Source: CFX2 sp014338005 (GTDB lineage: Bacteria > Chloroflexota > Anaerolineae > Aggregatilineales > Phototrophicaceae). From it: 64,000 nucleotides of DNA. The notes beneath the pieces were generated by a model, which saw only the letters and a list, made by a program, of their open reading frames with translations, did not search any database and had not been told where the DNA came from. Made by a program: the position numbers and the translations under genes. Positions 8,172 through 17,310 of the stretch are shown here, one piece after another (position 1 is the stretch's first letter; each line of letters opens with the position of its first letter). The stretch spans positions 52,457 to 116,456 of the forward strand of contig SZPE01000003.1 in assembly GCA_030263555.1 (NCBI GenBank). The letters run 5' to 3'.

Positions 8172-10643
8172 ATGGCTTATCACATTCGCAAAGCAGCCGT
8201 CATCGGCTCCGGCACGATGGGCGGCGGTATCGCCACCCTGCTGGCGGCGGTGGGCATAGATACCGTCGTACTGGACATCCCGGCCAAAGGCACGCAGCCG
8301 GGCGACCCGCCCGCCAAACGGAATGCCCTGGTTAACGACAACCTGAAAAAGCTGATCGGCGCGCGCCCGCCGCAGGTATTCGTCGCTTCTGACATGGAGC
8401 GCATCCAGACCGGCAACCTGGACGACAACCTGGCTATGGTAAGTGACGCCGACTGGATTATCGAAGTGGTGGTCGAACGGCTGGACATAAAACGCAGCCT
8501 GATGGCAAAGCTGATCGAAGTCGCCCGCCCAGACGCCATCATCACCACCAACACCTCCGGCATCCCGATTCAGGCCATCGCCGAAGGGATGGGCGAGGGC
8601 TTCAGCCGCCGGTTTATGGGGACGCACTTTTTTAACCCGCCGCGCCACCTGCACCTGCTGGAAGTCATCCCTCACCCGAACACCGACCCCGAACTGGTGC
8701 AGTACATGGTGGACTTCGGCACACGGACGCTCGGCAAGGGCGTGGTGATCTGCAAGGACAAACCCAACTTCATCGGCAACCGTTTTATGAGCATGTCCGG
8801 TATGCAGGTGATGAACTACGCGCTGGACAACGGCTTCACGGTCGAGGAGGTGGACAGCCTGACCGGGCCGCTGATCGGGCATCCCAAAACGGCCACCTTC
8901 CGGCTGAACGATCTGGTCGGCTTCGACGTGGCGGTGCATGTCGCCCGCAATCTGTACGAGGCTATCCCCGACGACCCGGCCCGCGAGGTGCTTAACCACC
9001 CCAAAGCGGCGGCGCTCAGCCAAAAGTTGCTGGATAACAACTGGCTGGGCAACAAAACCGGCCAGGGTTTTTACAAGATGGTGAAAGGCGAAAGCGGTGA
9101 AAAGGAATTCTGGGCGCTGAACCTCGAAACATTGGAGTACGAGCCGCCGAAAAACCCCCGTTTTGAAAGCGTCGGCAAACACCGCAAGGTCGAGCCGCTG
9201 GGCGAGCGGATTCGCCTGCTCATCAACGAGGAAGACCGGGCCGCCAAACTGCTGTGGCATCTGCACGCCTTCTACCTGGCCTATGCTTCGAACCGCGTGC
9301 CGGAAATCACCGATACGATTCTGAATATTGATAATGCTCAGAAGTGGGGCTTCGGCCACGAGATGGGGCCGTTTGAAATCTGGGACGCCATCGGCGTGGC
9401 AGAGACGATCCCGCAGTTCGAGGCGGCGGGCTATCCGGTGGCGGACTGGGTTAAACACATGGTCGCCAAAGGCAGCCGGACGTTTTACCTGTATGACGAG
9501 GACGGCTTGAAAACCGCCTATTACAGCCCTCAGGACAACGACTACGTGCCGGTTCCGGTTGACCCGCGCGCTATCAGCGTTAAACAACTGCGCGCCAGAA
9601 AAGTGCCGGTGGCGGTCAGTCCGCAGGCCGGTTTACCGGAAAACGTGCTGGAACAGTGGCGGCGCGAGCCGTTGGGCGTGGTCGCCAGCAACGACAGCGC
9701 CAGCGTGCTGGATATGGGCGACGGCGTGGCGCTGCTGGAACTTCACAGCCAGGCCAACGCGATTGATCTGGATTTGATCGAAATGGCCTGGCAGGCGCTG
9801 GACATCCTCGACCGCGATTTTGACGCGCTGGTGGTCGGCCACGACGGCGAACGTTTTAACATCGGCGCAAATGTGTTTATGGTGGTGATGGCCGTGCAGA
9901 GCGGCCAGATGCAGCAGCTTGAGGGCATGATTCGCCGCCTGCAAGACCTGACCCAGGCCATGCGCTATCATCATAAGCCGGTTGTGACCGCGCCGTTTAA
10001 TATGGCGCTGGGCGGCGGCACGGAACTGCTGATGTCCGGCACAAAAATCGTCGCCCATGCCGAACTGTACGCCGGGCTGGTCGAGTTCGGTGTTGGCCTC
10101 ATCCCGGCGGGCGGCGGCTGCAAGGAAATGCTGCGCCGCGTGGTCAGCCCGGTGATGGCCGCCTCACCCAACGCCGACGTGCTGCCGCACCTGCAAAAAG
10201 CCTTTGAAGCGATTGCGACTGCCAAAGTCAGCACCAGCGCGATGGAAGCCCGCGAGATTGGCTTCCTGGCGGCGGACGATAAAATCGTGATGAACCGCGC
10301 CCACCTGCTAGGGGAGGCTAAACGAGCCGCGCGCCGGCTGGCGGACGATTACACACCGAAGCGTCCCGGCAAAGTGTGGGCCGCCGGGCGCGATGCCTAC
10401 GCCGCGCTGCTGCTGGGCATCGAGGGCTTCCGCGAGAGCGGCTTCGCCAGCGATTACGACGCTTTCATCGCCCGCAAGCTGGCCTACGTCTTAACCGGCG
10501 GCGCGATCAGCGAGCCGGGTTGGGTGGACGAGCAGGTCATTCTGAACCTGGAGCGCGAAGCCTTCATGAGCCTCGTCACTGAGGAGAAAACCCAGGAGCG
10601 CATCGCCTACATGCTGCAAAACAACAAACCGCTGCGGAATTAG
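8172..10643 (+). CDS. 3-hydroxyacyl-CoA dehydrogenase / enoyl-CoA hydratase bifunctional protein (FadN-like)
   Basis: An 823-residue protein with the dehydrogenase first: Rossmann motif GSGTMGGGIA starting at residue 12, THFFNPPRHLHLLEVI with the catalytic histidine region, and two C-terminal 6-phosphogluconate-dehydrogenase-like helical domains. A crotonase-like domain follows at about residues 510-760 (FNIGANVFMV, then LGGGTELLMSG). This order, opposite to E. coli FadB, is that of Bacillus FadN. It hydrates enoyl-CoA and oxidises 3-hydroxyacyl-CoA in the cytosol. A GAGGAGA ribosome site precedes the ATG. The thiolase follows, as in fadNA operons. Confidence 0.9.
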   Translation: MAYHIRKAAVIGSGTMGGGIATLLAAVGIDTVVLDIPAKGTQPGDPPAKRNALVNDNLKKLIGARPPQVFVASDMERIQTGNLDDNLAMVSDADWIIEVVVERLDIKRSLMAKLIEVARPDAIITTNTSGIPIQAIAEGMGEGFSRRFMGTHFFNPPRHLHLLEVIPHPNTDPELVQYMVDFGTRTLGKGVVICKDKPNFIGNRFMSMSGMQVMNYALDNGFTVEEVDSLTGPLIGHPKTATFRLNDLVGFDVAVHVARNLYEAIPDDPAREVLNHPKAAALSQKLLDNNWLGNKTGQGFYKMVKGESGEKEFWALNLETLEYEPPKNPRFESVGKHRKVEPLGERIRLLINEEDRAAKLLWHLHAFYLAYASNRVPEITDTILNIDNAQKWGFGHEMGPFEIWDAIGVAETIPQFEAAGYPVADWVKHMVAKGSRTFYLYDEDGLKTAYYSPQDNDYVPVPVDPRAISVKQLRARKVPVAVSPQAGLPENVLEQWRREPLGVVASNDSASVLDMGDGVALLELHSQANAIDLDLIEMAWQALDILDRDFDALVVGHDGERFNIGANVFMVVMAVQSGQMQQLEGMIRRLQDLTQAMRYHHKPVVTAPFNMALGGGTELLMSGTKIVAHAELYAGLVEFGVGLIPAGGGCKEMLRRVVSPVMAASPNADVLPHLQKAFEAIATAKVSTSAMEAREIGFLAADDKIVMNRAHLLGEAKRAARRLADDYTPKRPGKVWAAGRDAYAALLLGIEGFRESGFASDYDAFIARKLAYVLTGGAISEPGWVDEQVILNLEREAFMSLVTEEKTQERIAYMLQNNKPLRN

Positions 10644-10748
10644 GGACGAGGGATGAGCCATGAGGTACGAGTCGGGAAAAATCGCTGCATCCTAACTAAC
10701 CACTGACAACCGAAGACTAAGGACTATAGACTGACGACTGGAGACTTA
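10644..10748. repeat. Degenerate gactaaggacta/acgactggaga-type repeat
   Basis: The whole gap between the bifunctional enzyme and the thiolase consists of shuffled 7-9-base units (gacgaggga, tgaggtacg, actgacaacc, gaagactaagg, actatagactg, acgactgg). It ends in a GGAG that serves as ribosome site for the thiolase. The pattern resembles the short tandem repeats reported from filamentous cyanobacteria. No gene is present. Confidence 0.5.
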
Positions 10749-10750
10749 TT

Positions 10751-11935
<1,185 letters not shown>

Positions 11936-11966
11936 CCCGCCGGAGAAACGACGACATCAATCATCA

Positions 11967-11994
11967 GGGGCAGGCCGGCGCGTCTGCCCCTTTT
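11967..11994 (+). terminator. Intrinsic terminator after the beta-oxidation cluster
   Basis: A perfect 7-bp stem (GGGGCAG / CTGCCCC) with a 10-base loop is followed directly by TTTT. It lies 31 bases after the thiolase stop and separates this cluster from the secreted-protein gene downstream. Confidence 0.75.
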
Positions 11995-12061
11995 GCTGCC
12001 TGCCAATGCCCCGATTGTAGATTGTCCGAAAGATAAACGATTTTAGAAAGCAATCACGGCC

Positions 12062-12067
12062 TATAAT
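12062..12067 (+). promoter_or_regulatory. TATAAT -10 box for the secreted SGNH-like protein
   Basis: A perfect TATAAT sits 36 bases upstream of the start codon, in an AT-rich stretch following the terminator. A -35 box is not clear (TTTTAG at 12041 is the best candidate). AAAGGAG at 12090-12096 is the ribosome site. Confidence 0.4.
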
Positions 12068-12103
12068 TAAAATAGCAATATTTCTGCGGAAAGGAGTCTC
12101 TTT

Positions 12104-13396
12104 ATGAACAGGAGAACCATCGCCGCTGCCCTGCTGCTGGCGGCACTCTTCCTGATGAGCCTCAGCGGCGCAGCCGCGCAGGATGACCCCATCCGTATCA
12201 TCTTTATGCACCATTCGACGGGCGCGGGCCTCATCTGGCAGGGGGGCGCGCGCGAAGGGCTGACCGAACGCGGTTATGAATTCTGGGATCACGGCTACAA
12301 TGACGAAGGGCTGACGAACGCCGCCGGTGAGAATCTGGGCCTGAACTGGGACGTGCCGGGCGACAACACCGACCCGGACGGCTGGTACGCCATTTTTAAC
12401 CAGCCGGTCGGCGACCCGCCGGATAACACCTTCAGCCACATGCTCGAATACGACGTGATTATTTTCAAAAGCTGCTTTCCTTCTTCCGACATTCAAAGCG
12501 AGGAACAGTTTGAAACCTACCGCGACTACTACCTCAGCATCCGTGAGGTGATAGACGAATATCCCGATAAACTGTTCATCCCATTCACTACGCCGCCGCT
12601 CGTCCCCAATGCGACCACATCGGAAAACGCCGCTCGCGCCCGCCGCTGGTCGGAATATCTCACCTCAGACGAGTACCTGGATGGGCATCCGAATATCGTC
12701 GTTTTCGACATTTTCGGCTTGCTGGCCGACGAGGACGGTTTTCTGCGCGAGGATTACCGCGTGGACGAATGGGACAGCCATCCCAATGACATCGCCAACG
12801 GCGAACTGGGCGCGGCGTTAGTCGAACGGGTTGACCTCAGCATTCAGGAATTCTTCGGGGTAGAAGCGCCCGCGCCGCAGTCGTCCGCCGCACCGCAGGC
12901 CGCCGATATGATCCAGGATTTTGAAACCATGACGCCTGATGAATCCTGGTACATCTACCTGGAAGACGATACCGACATGACCTGCGACCGGGGCGAGCCG
13001 GGTTATGAAAGCGAAGGGGCGCTGCAAATCACCTTCCAGGCTGCCAGCGGGCGCTACCCGGCGTGCAGCCGGGGATTGACCGATACCGGCCACTGGGCCG
13101 ATGCCCAGGGTTTAAACTTCTTCTGGAAGTCCGATGCGCCGGGCATATCGGTCGACATCCTGCTGTGGATTGAGCAGAGTCCCTTTGAACTCAAAACCGG
13201 GCTGGAAACCCCCGGCGAAACCTGGACGTTGGTAAACCTGGCCTGGGATGATTTTCAGAAAGCAAGCTGGGCTGATGATTCTAACCTCGACGTACTTGAA
13301 CCGTCGCGGATTGACGCCATCGCCATCACTTTTGGCAACTGGGAACAGCCGCAGCAAGGCACGATCTGGGTTGATGATTTACGGCTGACCGAGTAG
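12104..13396 (+). CDS. Secreted SGNH-hydrolase-like protein with C-terminal carbohydrate-binding-like domain
   Basis: A 430-residue protein with a cleavable signal peptide (hydrophobic core, then GAAAQ near residue 25). The N-terminal domain begins IIFMHHSTGAG, a possible nucleophile-serine motif, and ends with DSHPNDIANGEL, which looks like the Asp-His pair of SGNH/GDSL esterases. Residues about 265-430 form a beta-rich domain (MIQDFETM at its start, TIWVDDLRL at its end) like the CBM11/CIA30 galactose-binding fold. It is likely exported and acts on or binds a glycan ester. Own promoter and strong ribosome site; terminators on both sides make it a single-gene unit. Confidence 0.65.
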   Translation: MNRRTIAAALLLAALFLMSLSGAAAQDDPIRIIFMHHSTGAGLIWQGGAREGLTERGYEFWDHGYNDEGLTNAAGENLGLNWDVPGDNTDPDGWYAIFNQPVGDPPDNTFSHMLEYDVIIFKSCFPSSDIQSEEQFETYRDYYLSIREVIDEYPDKLFIPFTTPPLVPNATTSENAARARRWSEYLTSDEYLDGHPNIVVFDIFGLLADEDGFLREDYRVDEWDSHPNDIANGELGAALVERVDLSIQEFFGVEAPAPQSSAAPQAADMIQDFETMTPDESWYIYLEDDTDMTCDRGEPGYESEGALQITFQAASGRYPACSRGLTDTGHWADAQGLNFFWKSDAPGISVDILLWIEQSPFELKTGLETPGETWTLVNLAWDDFQKASWADDSNLDVLEPSRIDAIAITFGNWEQPQQGTIWVDDLRLTE

Positions 13397-13420
13397 GAAC
13401 TTTGCACCATGCGCGGTAAT

Positions 13421-13478
13421 GGCCGGCCACATCCCGCCTGCTGCGAAAAACGGCAGGGGATGTGGTCGGCCTGCTTTT
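13421..13478 (+). terminator. Large hairpin terminator between convergent genes
   Basis: A 15-bp outer stem with one G-T pair (GGCCGGCCACATCCC against GGGATGTGGTCGGCC) encloses a smaller inner stem (CCTGC / GCAGG) around an A-rich loop, and is followed by TGCTTTT. It ends the plus-strand secreted-protein gene, and the next minus-strand stop lies at 13484. Confidence 0.75.
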
Positions 13479-13483
13479 CGACG

Positions 13484-14677
13484 CTAAAACCGCCCGGTCA
13501 TGGCCTGGGCATAGCCGGTCAGTTCGGCGTAACCATAGCCGGCTGCACCGCCGGAGATGGCGACCGCGCCTTCCCAGTAGTCCACGCCCCCGCCGCCGTG
13601 CAGCTCCTGGTCGGCCAGCAGCGGGGTGAGATTGATCTCCAGTTGTTCCGCGCCGGTGTTGATCGCGATATTCCAGCCCGCCGGGTAAACCGCGCCGGTG
13701 TGGGGACTCGTCCAGGTGGCGGTCGTTTCGATGCTGAAATCCTCGGCGCTCAGGTAGCGTGTGCTGCCGTCGGCTTCGACCAGCAGGCCGCCGAAGGCCG
13801 GCTCGCGCGAGCCATCGGTCATGCGAATCTGGCCGAGCATCAATTCGCGGTTATCGTCCAACTGCAAGCCGAACCAGTCCCATCCCTGCGCGTCTGCGCC
13901 CAGGGCGCTGGTGCTGAATTCGTGGTCTTTCCAGCTTGCGCCGCTGACCTGGAACGTTTCGCCGTTTACGACGATTTCGCCCGCCGTCTTCAGGCGTGTG
14001 AGGCTGTAATAGTAGCTGGCGCTGCCGGGTTCGTCGCTTTTGGGGCTGAGGCCATTATCGCCATGCAGCGCGGGCGGCTTGAGCTGATCCATAACCAGTT
14101 CGACGCCAAAATCATCCGCATGAGCATAAATCCGTGTCCGCCGGGCGGCTGGCTCCAGTGCGACCACCTGCCAGTCCTCCAGCCACACGCGGTAAACCGG
14201 CTCAAGCGCCGCCCCGGCCAGGCCGGCGCCGCCCCGGCTGAAACGCTGCTGGTGAAAATAGCGCCCGCCCGCGACATCGCTTAAAGCGAAGTGCGCCATA
14301 TAAATCTGGTCGGCGCGCCATTCGGAAGCCGCGCCGCCGGTGAGCGTGACCGGAGACGAAGGCGGCGCCAGCGCCCGGCGGAAGATGGTAAACTGGTAGC
14401 CGAAGTGCCGCCCATCGGCGGTTTTAAGATTGCCGGTGTAATACCACCATTCGGTCTGAAAAGCCGGATGCGCGCCAAAATCCGCCGGGAAAGACCACGC
14501 ATAAGGGTCGGTTGCCTGCGCGAAACCGCCGGTATCAGCCGCTGCGCCCGCCAGCACGGCCTCGGCGCTGATCGTGCCGCCGCCAGTATCCATCAGGCTG
14601 AAGCCGAATACGATAATCACCAGCGCCAGCAGCGCCAGTACAGTCCACCGCCACATCACCCGTTTCGATCCTTCCAC
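13484..14677 (-). CDS. Membrane-anchored lipocalin-like/CrtC-type hydrolase (COG5621-like)
   Basis: About 397 residues: one N-terminal membrane helix (VLALLALVIIVFGFSL), then two beta-barrel-like domains with the hallmark EWWYYTGNLKTADGRHFGYQ of AttH/CrtC lipocalin-like proteins (carotenoid 1,2-hydratase relatives). WKDHEFSTS and GWDWFGLQLDD are also family-like. Most members are extracytoplasmic with unproven activity. The GTG at 14677 lacks a ribosome site, whereas GAAGGA inside the frame points to GTG 14659 or ATG 14656 as the real start. It lies 70 bases downstream of a TetR gene on the same strand and may be co-transcribed with it. Confidence 0.75.
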   Translation of the reverse strand: MEGSKRVMWRWTVLALLALVIIVFGFSLMDTGGGTISAEAVLAGAAADTGGFAQATDPYAWSFPADFGAHPAFQTEWWYYTGNLKTADGRHFGYQFTIFRRALAPPSSPVTLTGGAASEWRADQIYMAHFALSDVAGGRYFHQQRFSRGGAGLAGAALEPVYRVWLEDWQVVALEPAARRTRIYAHADDFGVELVMDQLKPPALHGDNGLSPKSDEPGSASYYYSLTRLKTAGEIVVNGETFQVSGASWKDHEFSTSALGADAQGWDWFGLQLDDNRELMLGQIRMTDGSREPAFGGLLVEADGSTRYLSAEDFSIETTATWTSPHTGAVYPAGWNIAINTGAEQLEINLTPLLADQELHGGGGVDYWEGAVAISGGAAGYGYAELTGYAQAMTGRF

Positions 14678-14747
14678 CGGGTTTTGATTGTTCGATACGT
14701 CACAAGGGGATGATAACCGCCCCGGCTGAGAAAATCATGAATGCCGC

Positions 14748-15332
14748 CTAAATCAATCGTTCCAGCGTAGCGGCCAGCCCGGTGATGATGCGGTCCAGCG
14801 AATAGCCCAGAAACTGGCGCTGGAAATAAATCATCCGGGCATCCAGCATGGCATACAGCACGTCGGCGGTATAGTCTACGTCGCCCGCCGTTCGCTGTTG
14901 CAGCAGCAGCCCGCGAATGGTCTGCCGCCACCACAGATGCGCCGGGTGTTCCAGCATGGAGCGATTAACGTCATGCGCGCTTTCGCACAGCAGCGCCGCG
15001 TTATGGTCTACAAACAGGATGACCTGCGTCAAAAACCAGCGCAGGTTTTCCGGCACGCCGCCCCCCGCCGAGAGCCGCCGCAGCGTGCGTTCCTGCAAAT
15101 CGCGCTGGTCTGCGTCCAGCAGCGCCTGGCACAGCGCGGCTTTGTTCTCAAAATGCCGGTAGAGCGTTCCCTTGCCCACGCCGGCGGCCTCGGCCACTGC
15201 GGACATCGGCACAGCTTCCACGCCGCGCTCCTCGAACAGCCGCCGGGCCGTTTCCAGCAGCAGGGCGTGGTTTTTTTGCGCGTCGGCGCGGGTGGTGTGG
15301 TTCTCGTTTAAGATCAGGTTATTGTCGGCCAT
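14748..15332 (-). CDS. TetR/AcrR-family transcriptional regulator
   Basis: A 194-residue TetR protein with the DNA-binding signature VPMSAVAEAAGVGKGTLYRHF at about residues 42-62 and a helical C-terminal domain. It reads divergently from the creatininase-family gene and upstream of the lipocalin-like gene, so it could control either. No obvious ribosome site precedes the ATG. A TATAAT on its strand (plus-strand bases 15366-15371) would give a leader of roughly 27 bases. Ligand unknown. Confidence 0.85.
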   Translation of the reverse strand: MADNNLILNENHTTRADAQKNHALLLETARRLFEERGVEAVPMSAVAEAAGVGKGTLYRHFENKAALCQALLDADQRDLQERTLRRLSAGGGVPENLRWFLTQVILFVDHNAALLCESAHDVNRSMLEHPAHLWWRQTIRGLLLQQRTAGDVDYTADVLYAMLDARMIYFQRQFLGYSLDRIITGLAATLERLI

Positions 15333-15361
15333 AGCAGATCAAGTTGCACCGTTGGTTGATT

Positions 15362-15388
15362 TATAATTATAGCAGATGGTGCTAGAAT
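15362..15388. promoter_or_regulatory. Divergent promoter region between tetR and creatininase-family genes
   Basis: On the plus strand, TGCTAGAAT (15380-15388) is an extended -10 element upstream of the creatininase gene. On the minus strand, TATAAT (15371-15366) is a -10 for the tetR gene. No clear palindrome was seen between them. Assignments rest on motif match only. Confidence 0.35.
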
Positions 15389-15439
15389 GAACTTACACGA
15401 CGTTAGAATTTCGTTTATTTGGTTAGGAGCAAGCCCGTT

Positions 15440-16126
15440 ATGCGGTTTGAAGACCTCAACTGGATGGACATCGAGCGGTATCTGGAGCAGGACGACCGTA
15501 TCATCCTGGTCACCGGCTCGACGGAACAGCACGCTTATCTCAGCCTGCTGACCGACATCCTCATCCCTGCCCGAATCGCCCTGGCGGTTGCGGAACGCGA
15601 GCGGGTGGTGGTCGCGCCGCCGTTTAACTTCGGCGTCAGCGAATTGTTCGTGGATTTTCCCGGCACGATCAGCCTCAGCCGGGCGACCTTCGAGGCGGTG
15701 CTGTCAGAAATGGCCGACGGCCTGCTGCAACACGGCTTTCGCCGCTTTTTTATCCTCAATGGGCATGGCGGCAACCAGATGCCCGCTCATTTAAACGATT
15801 TGCAGCTAGAGGGCCTGGCGCGGGTGGAATGGTACGACTGGTGGCGAGAGAACGCCGTCCAGAACTTCGAGGTTGAACACGGCCTGCGTTTGAATCATGC
15901 CAACTGGGGCGAGAACTTCCCCTTTAACCGCGTGGCCGAATCGCCGGCGGAGGTCAAACCTGCCGTCATGCTGGCCGAGATTCAGGGCGGGCGCACGCCC
16001 CGCGATGTGCTGGGAGATGGCAGCTTTGGCGGCCCGTACCAGGTGGACGATACGCTGATGCAGGCGCTTTTTGACCGGGTAGTGGACGAAGCCGCCGCGC
16101 GCCTGCGCGCCATGCCGCCGGTTTAA
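15440..16126 (+). CDS. Creatininase-family amidohydrolase
   Basis: A 228-residue creatininase-fold protein. The metal-binding pattern is present: GSTEQHAYLSLLTDI (Glu and His of the first motif), then FILNGHGGNQMP, and a late glutamate in PAVMLAEIQGG. The family includes creatinine amidohydrolase, the riboflavin-pathway enzyme ArfB, and MftE of mycofactocin maturation. The first histidine position reads EQHA rather than EQHG. The ATG at 15440 has TAGGAG 10 bases upstream; an in-frame TTG at 15419 has none. Divergent from a TetR gene. No mycofactocin or creatine genes are nearby, so the substrate is open. Confidence 0.8.
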   Translation: MRFEDLNWMDIERYLEQDDRIILVTGSTEQHAYLSLLTDILIPARIALAVAERERVVVAPPFNFGVSELFVDFPGTISLSRATFEAVLSEMADGLLQHGFRRFFILNGHGGNQMPAHLNDLQLEGLARVEWYDWWRENAVQNFEVEHGLRLNHANWGENFPFNRVAESPAEVKPAVMLAEIQGGRTPRDVLGDGSFGGPYQVDDTLMQALFDRVVDEAAARLRAMPPV

Positions 16127-16134
16127 CCCGCTGT

Positions 16135-16932
16135 TTAGATTTGTTCGCCGGGATGCCGGAACGAAACGATCAGCATCAGCCGCCCCAGACGCAGTTCGTC
16201 GCCATGACGCAGCGCGCGCACTTCCTTCGGCAGAACGCGCTGCCCATTGATGTATGTCCCGTTGGCGCTGCCCAGGTCGGAAACCAGGATGGCTTTCTGG
16301 TCAGGGTCATAACGCAGCGCCAGGTGCATCCGGGAAACGCCCAGGTCGGCGGCCTGCCGGTCTTTCAGGTCTACATCCGGCGCGATGGCGCTGCCGCTGG
16401 AGCTGCGCCCGACGATGATTTCATGGTCGGATTTTTGCGGGCGCACTTCGTATACTTCGGTCGAACCGCGCGCACGCAGCGCCAGCACCGAGTCTGCACC
16501 AAAATAACCCGCGTCCATTAAGTCGCTGGCATCGGCAAAATGTTTGGTGTTCTGTTCGCCCCGCGTTGTATCCAGCAGGTGGCCGCAGGCATAACAAAAC
16601 ACTTCGTGCCGCTGGTTGGCTTTGCCGCAGTTGGGGCAGGCCACCCAGGTAATGACATTTTCCCGCTGGGGGGCAGGCGGAACGGGCGGCGCGGGCGGCT
16701 CAGCGGGGGACGGTTTGCCGATAATAGGCTTGATGACCGAATGTGGGCGCGACCGGGTTTTTTCAGCAGCGTTTTGATTTTCCCAACTGCGAATAAGCGA
16801 GGCTAATTCCTCCCGCTGGCTTTTGTTAAGCTTTTCAATGTGCGCCCGAAGCGCCTGCAAAGCAACTTTGCTCTCCGCGCCGTTGTCGCGCATCCCGGTG
16901 TATTCGTTTAGAATATCCTGTATATAATTCAA
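16135..16932 (-). CDS. FHA-domain protein with zinc ribbon
   Basis: About 266 residues: an N-terminal helical region, a proline-rich linker, a zinc ribbon (CPNCGKANQRHEVFCYACG) near the middle, and a C-terminal FHA domain (GRSSSG ... VSRMHLALRY ... DLGSANGTYINGQRV). FHA domains bind phosphothreonine, so it is a likely partner of a Ser/Thr kinase such as the PknB-like protein at 33077. The ATG at 16950 has no ribosome site, but AGGAGGAAGG lies just inside it, 9 bases before an in-frame TTG at 16932; the TTG is therefore chosen. Divergent from the selenoprotein gene; tail meets the creatininase gene 8 bases away. Confidence 0.85.
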   Translation of the reverse strand: MNYIQDILNEYTGMRDNGAESKVALQALRAHIEKLNKSQREELASLIRSWENQNAAEKTRSRPHSVIKPIIGKPSPAEPPAPPVPPAPQRENVITWVACPNCGKANQRHEVFCYACGHLLDTTRGEQNTKHFADASDLMDAGYFGADSVLALRARGSTEVYEVRPQKSDHEIIVGRSSSGSAIAPDVDLKDRQAADLGVSRMHLALRYDPDQKAILVSDLGSANGTYINGQRVLPKEVRALRHGDELRLGRLMLIVSFRHPGEQI

Positions 16933-16970
16933 TCTGCCCTTCCTCCTCATATACAGGGGGTACAGGTTTT

Positions 16971-16980
16971 AGTATATAAC
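16971..16980. promoter_or_regulatory. Overlapping divergent -10 boxes (FHA gene / selenoprotein gene)
   Basis: In the short gap between the two divergent starts, AGTATATAAC reads as TATACT on the minus strand and TATAAC on the plus strand. The two promoters would overlap face to face, so expression of the FHA and SelW-like genes may be mutually exclusive. Plus-strand AGGAG at 16990-16994 is the ribosome site of the selenoprotein gene. Confidence 0.4.
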
Positions 16981-17000
16981 GAAAACTTAAGGAGTGCCTG

Positions 17001-17300
17001 ATGCAGTATCCGCTTATAGACATCGCCATTGAATACTGCGCGGTATGAAAATATACCCCGCGCGTCGTCAGTTTGACGAATGAAATTTTGGGCGAACGTG
17101 AGATCGAGGTGTTTATCCGCTCCTGGCTGCTGATCCCCGACACGGGCGGGAAATTTGAAGTGACGGTCAACGGTGAGTTGGTGTTCTCTAAAAAGGCACT
17201 CGGACGCCACGCCGAACCCGGCGAAATCCGCGCCCGCATCCTGGAAAAGCTGGAGGCCATCCGCCCGCCAGGCATACAATTTTTTAGTGAGGACGAATAA
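17001..17300 (+). CDS. SelW-like (Rdx family) selenoprotein with in-frame UGA
   Basis: From ATG 17001 (AGGAG ribosome site, 6-base spacing) the frame reads through one TGA at 17046-17048 to TAA at 17298-17300: 99 residues with selenocysteine at position 16. The N-terminus is IAIEYCAVU, followed by KYTPR, so the thioredoxin-like redox motif is Cys13-X-X-Sec16, as in SelW/SelT/SelH. The rest matches Rdx proteins: LTNEIL, LIPDTGGKFEVTVNGELVFS and KKALGRHAEPGEI. A hairpin fitting the bacterial SECIS lies just after the UGA. A conventional gene finder would start at TTG 17073 or miss the gene. Probable thiol/selenol redox role in the cytosol; partner unknown. Confidence 0.85.
17046..17079 (+). promoter_or_regulatory. 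Candidate bacterial SECIS element (UGA plus hairpin)
   Basis: The UGA at 17046-17048 is followed, 16 bases later, by a perfect 6-bp stem (TCGTCA 17065-17070, TGACGA 17074-17079) closing a GTT loop. Described bacterial SECIS elements have a short stem, a small apical loop with a G in its first two positions, and a loop 16-37 bases after the UGA. Here the loop begins with G, 22 bases after the UGA. Evidence is by inspection; no folding was run. Confidence 0.7.
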
Positions 17301-17310
17301 AAGGGAATCT

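Noticed and set aside
17046..17048. Nonsense mutation or sequencing error in the SelW-like gene
   Set aside because: The TGA falls exactly at the redox-active position, the frame is intact on both sides, and a SECIS-like hairpin follows. Selenocysteine is the better explanation, though reads were not seen.
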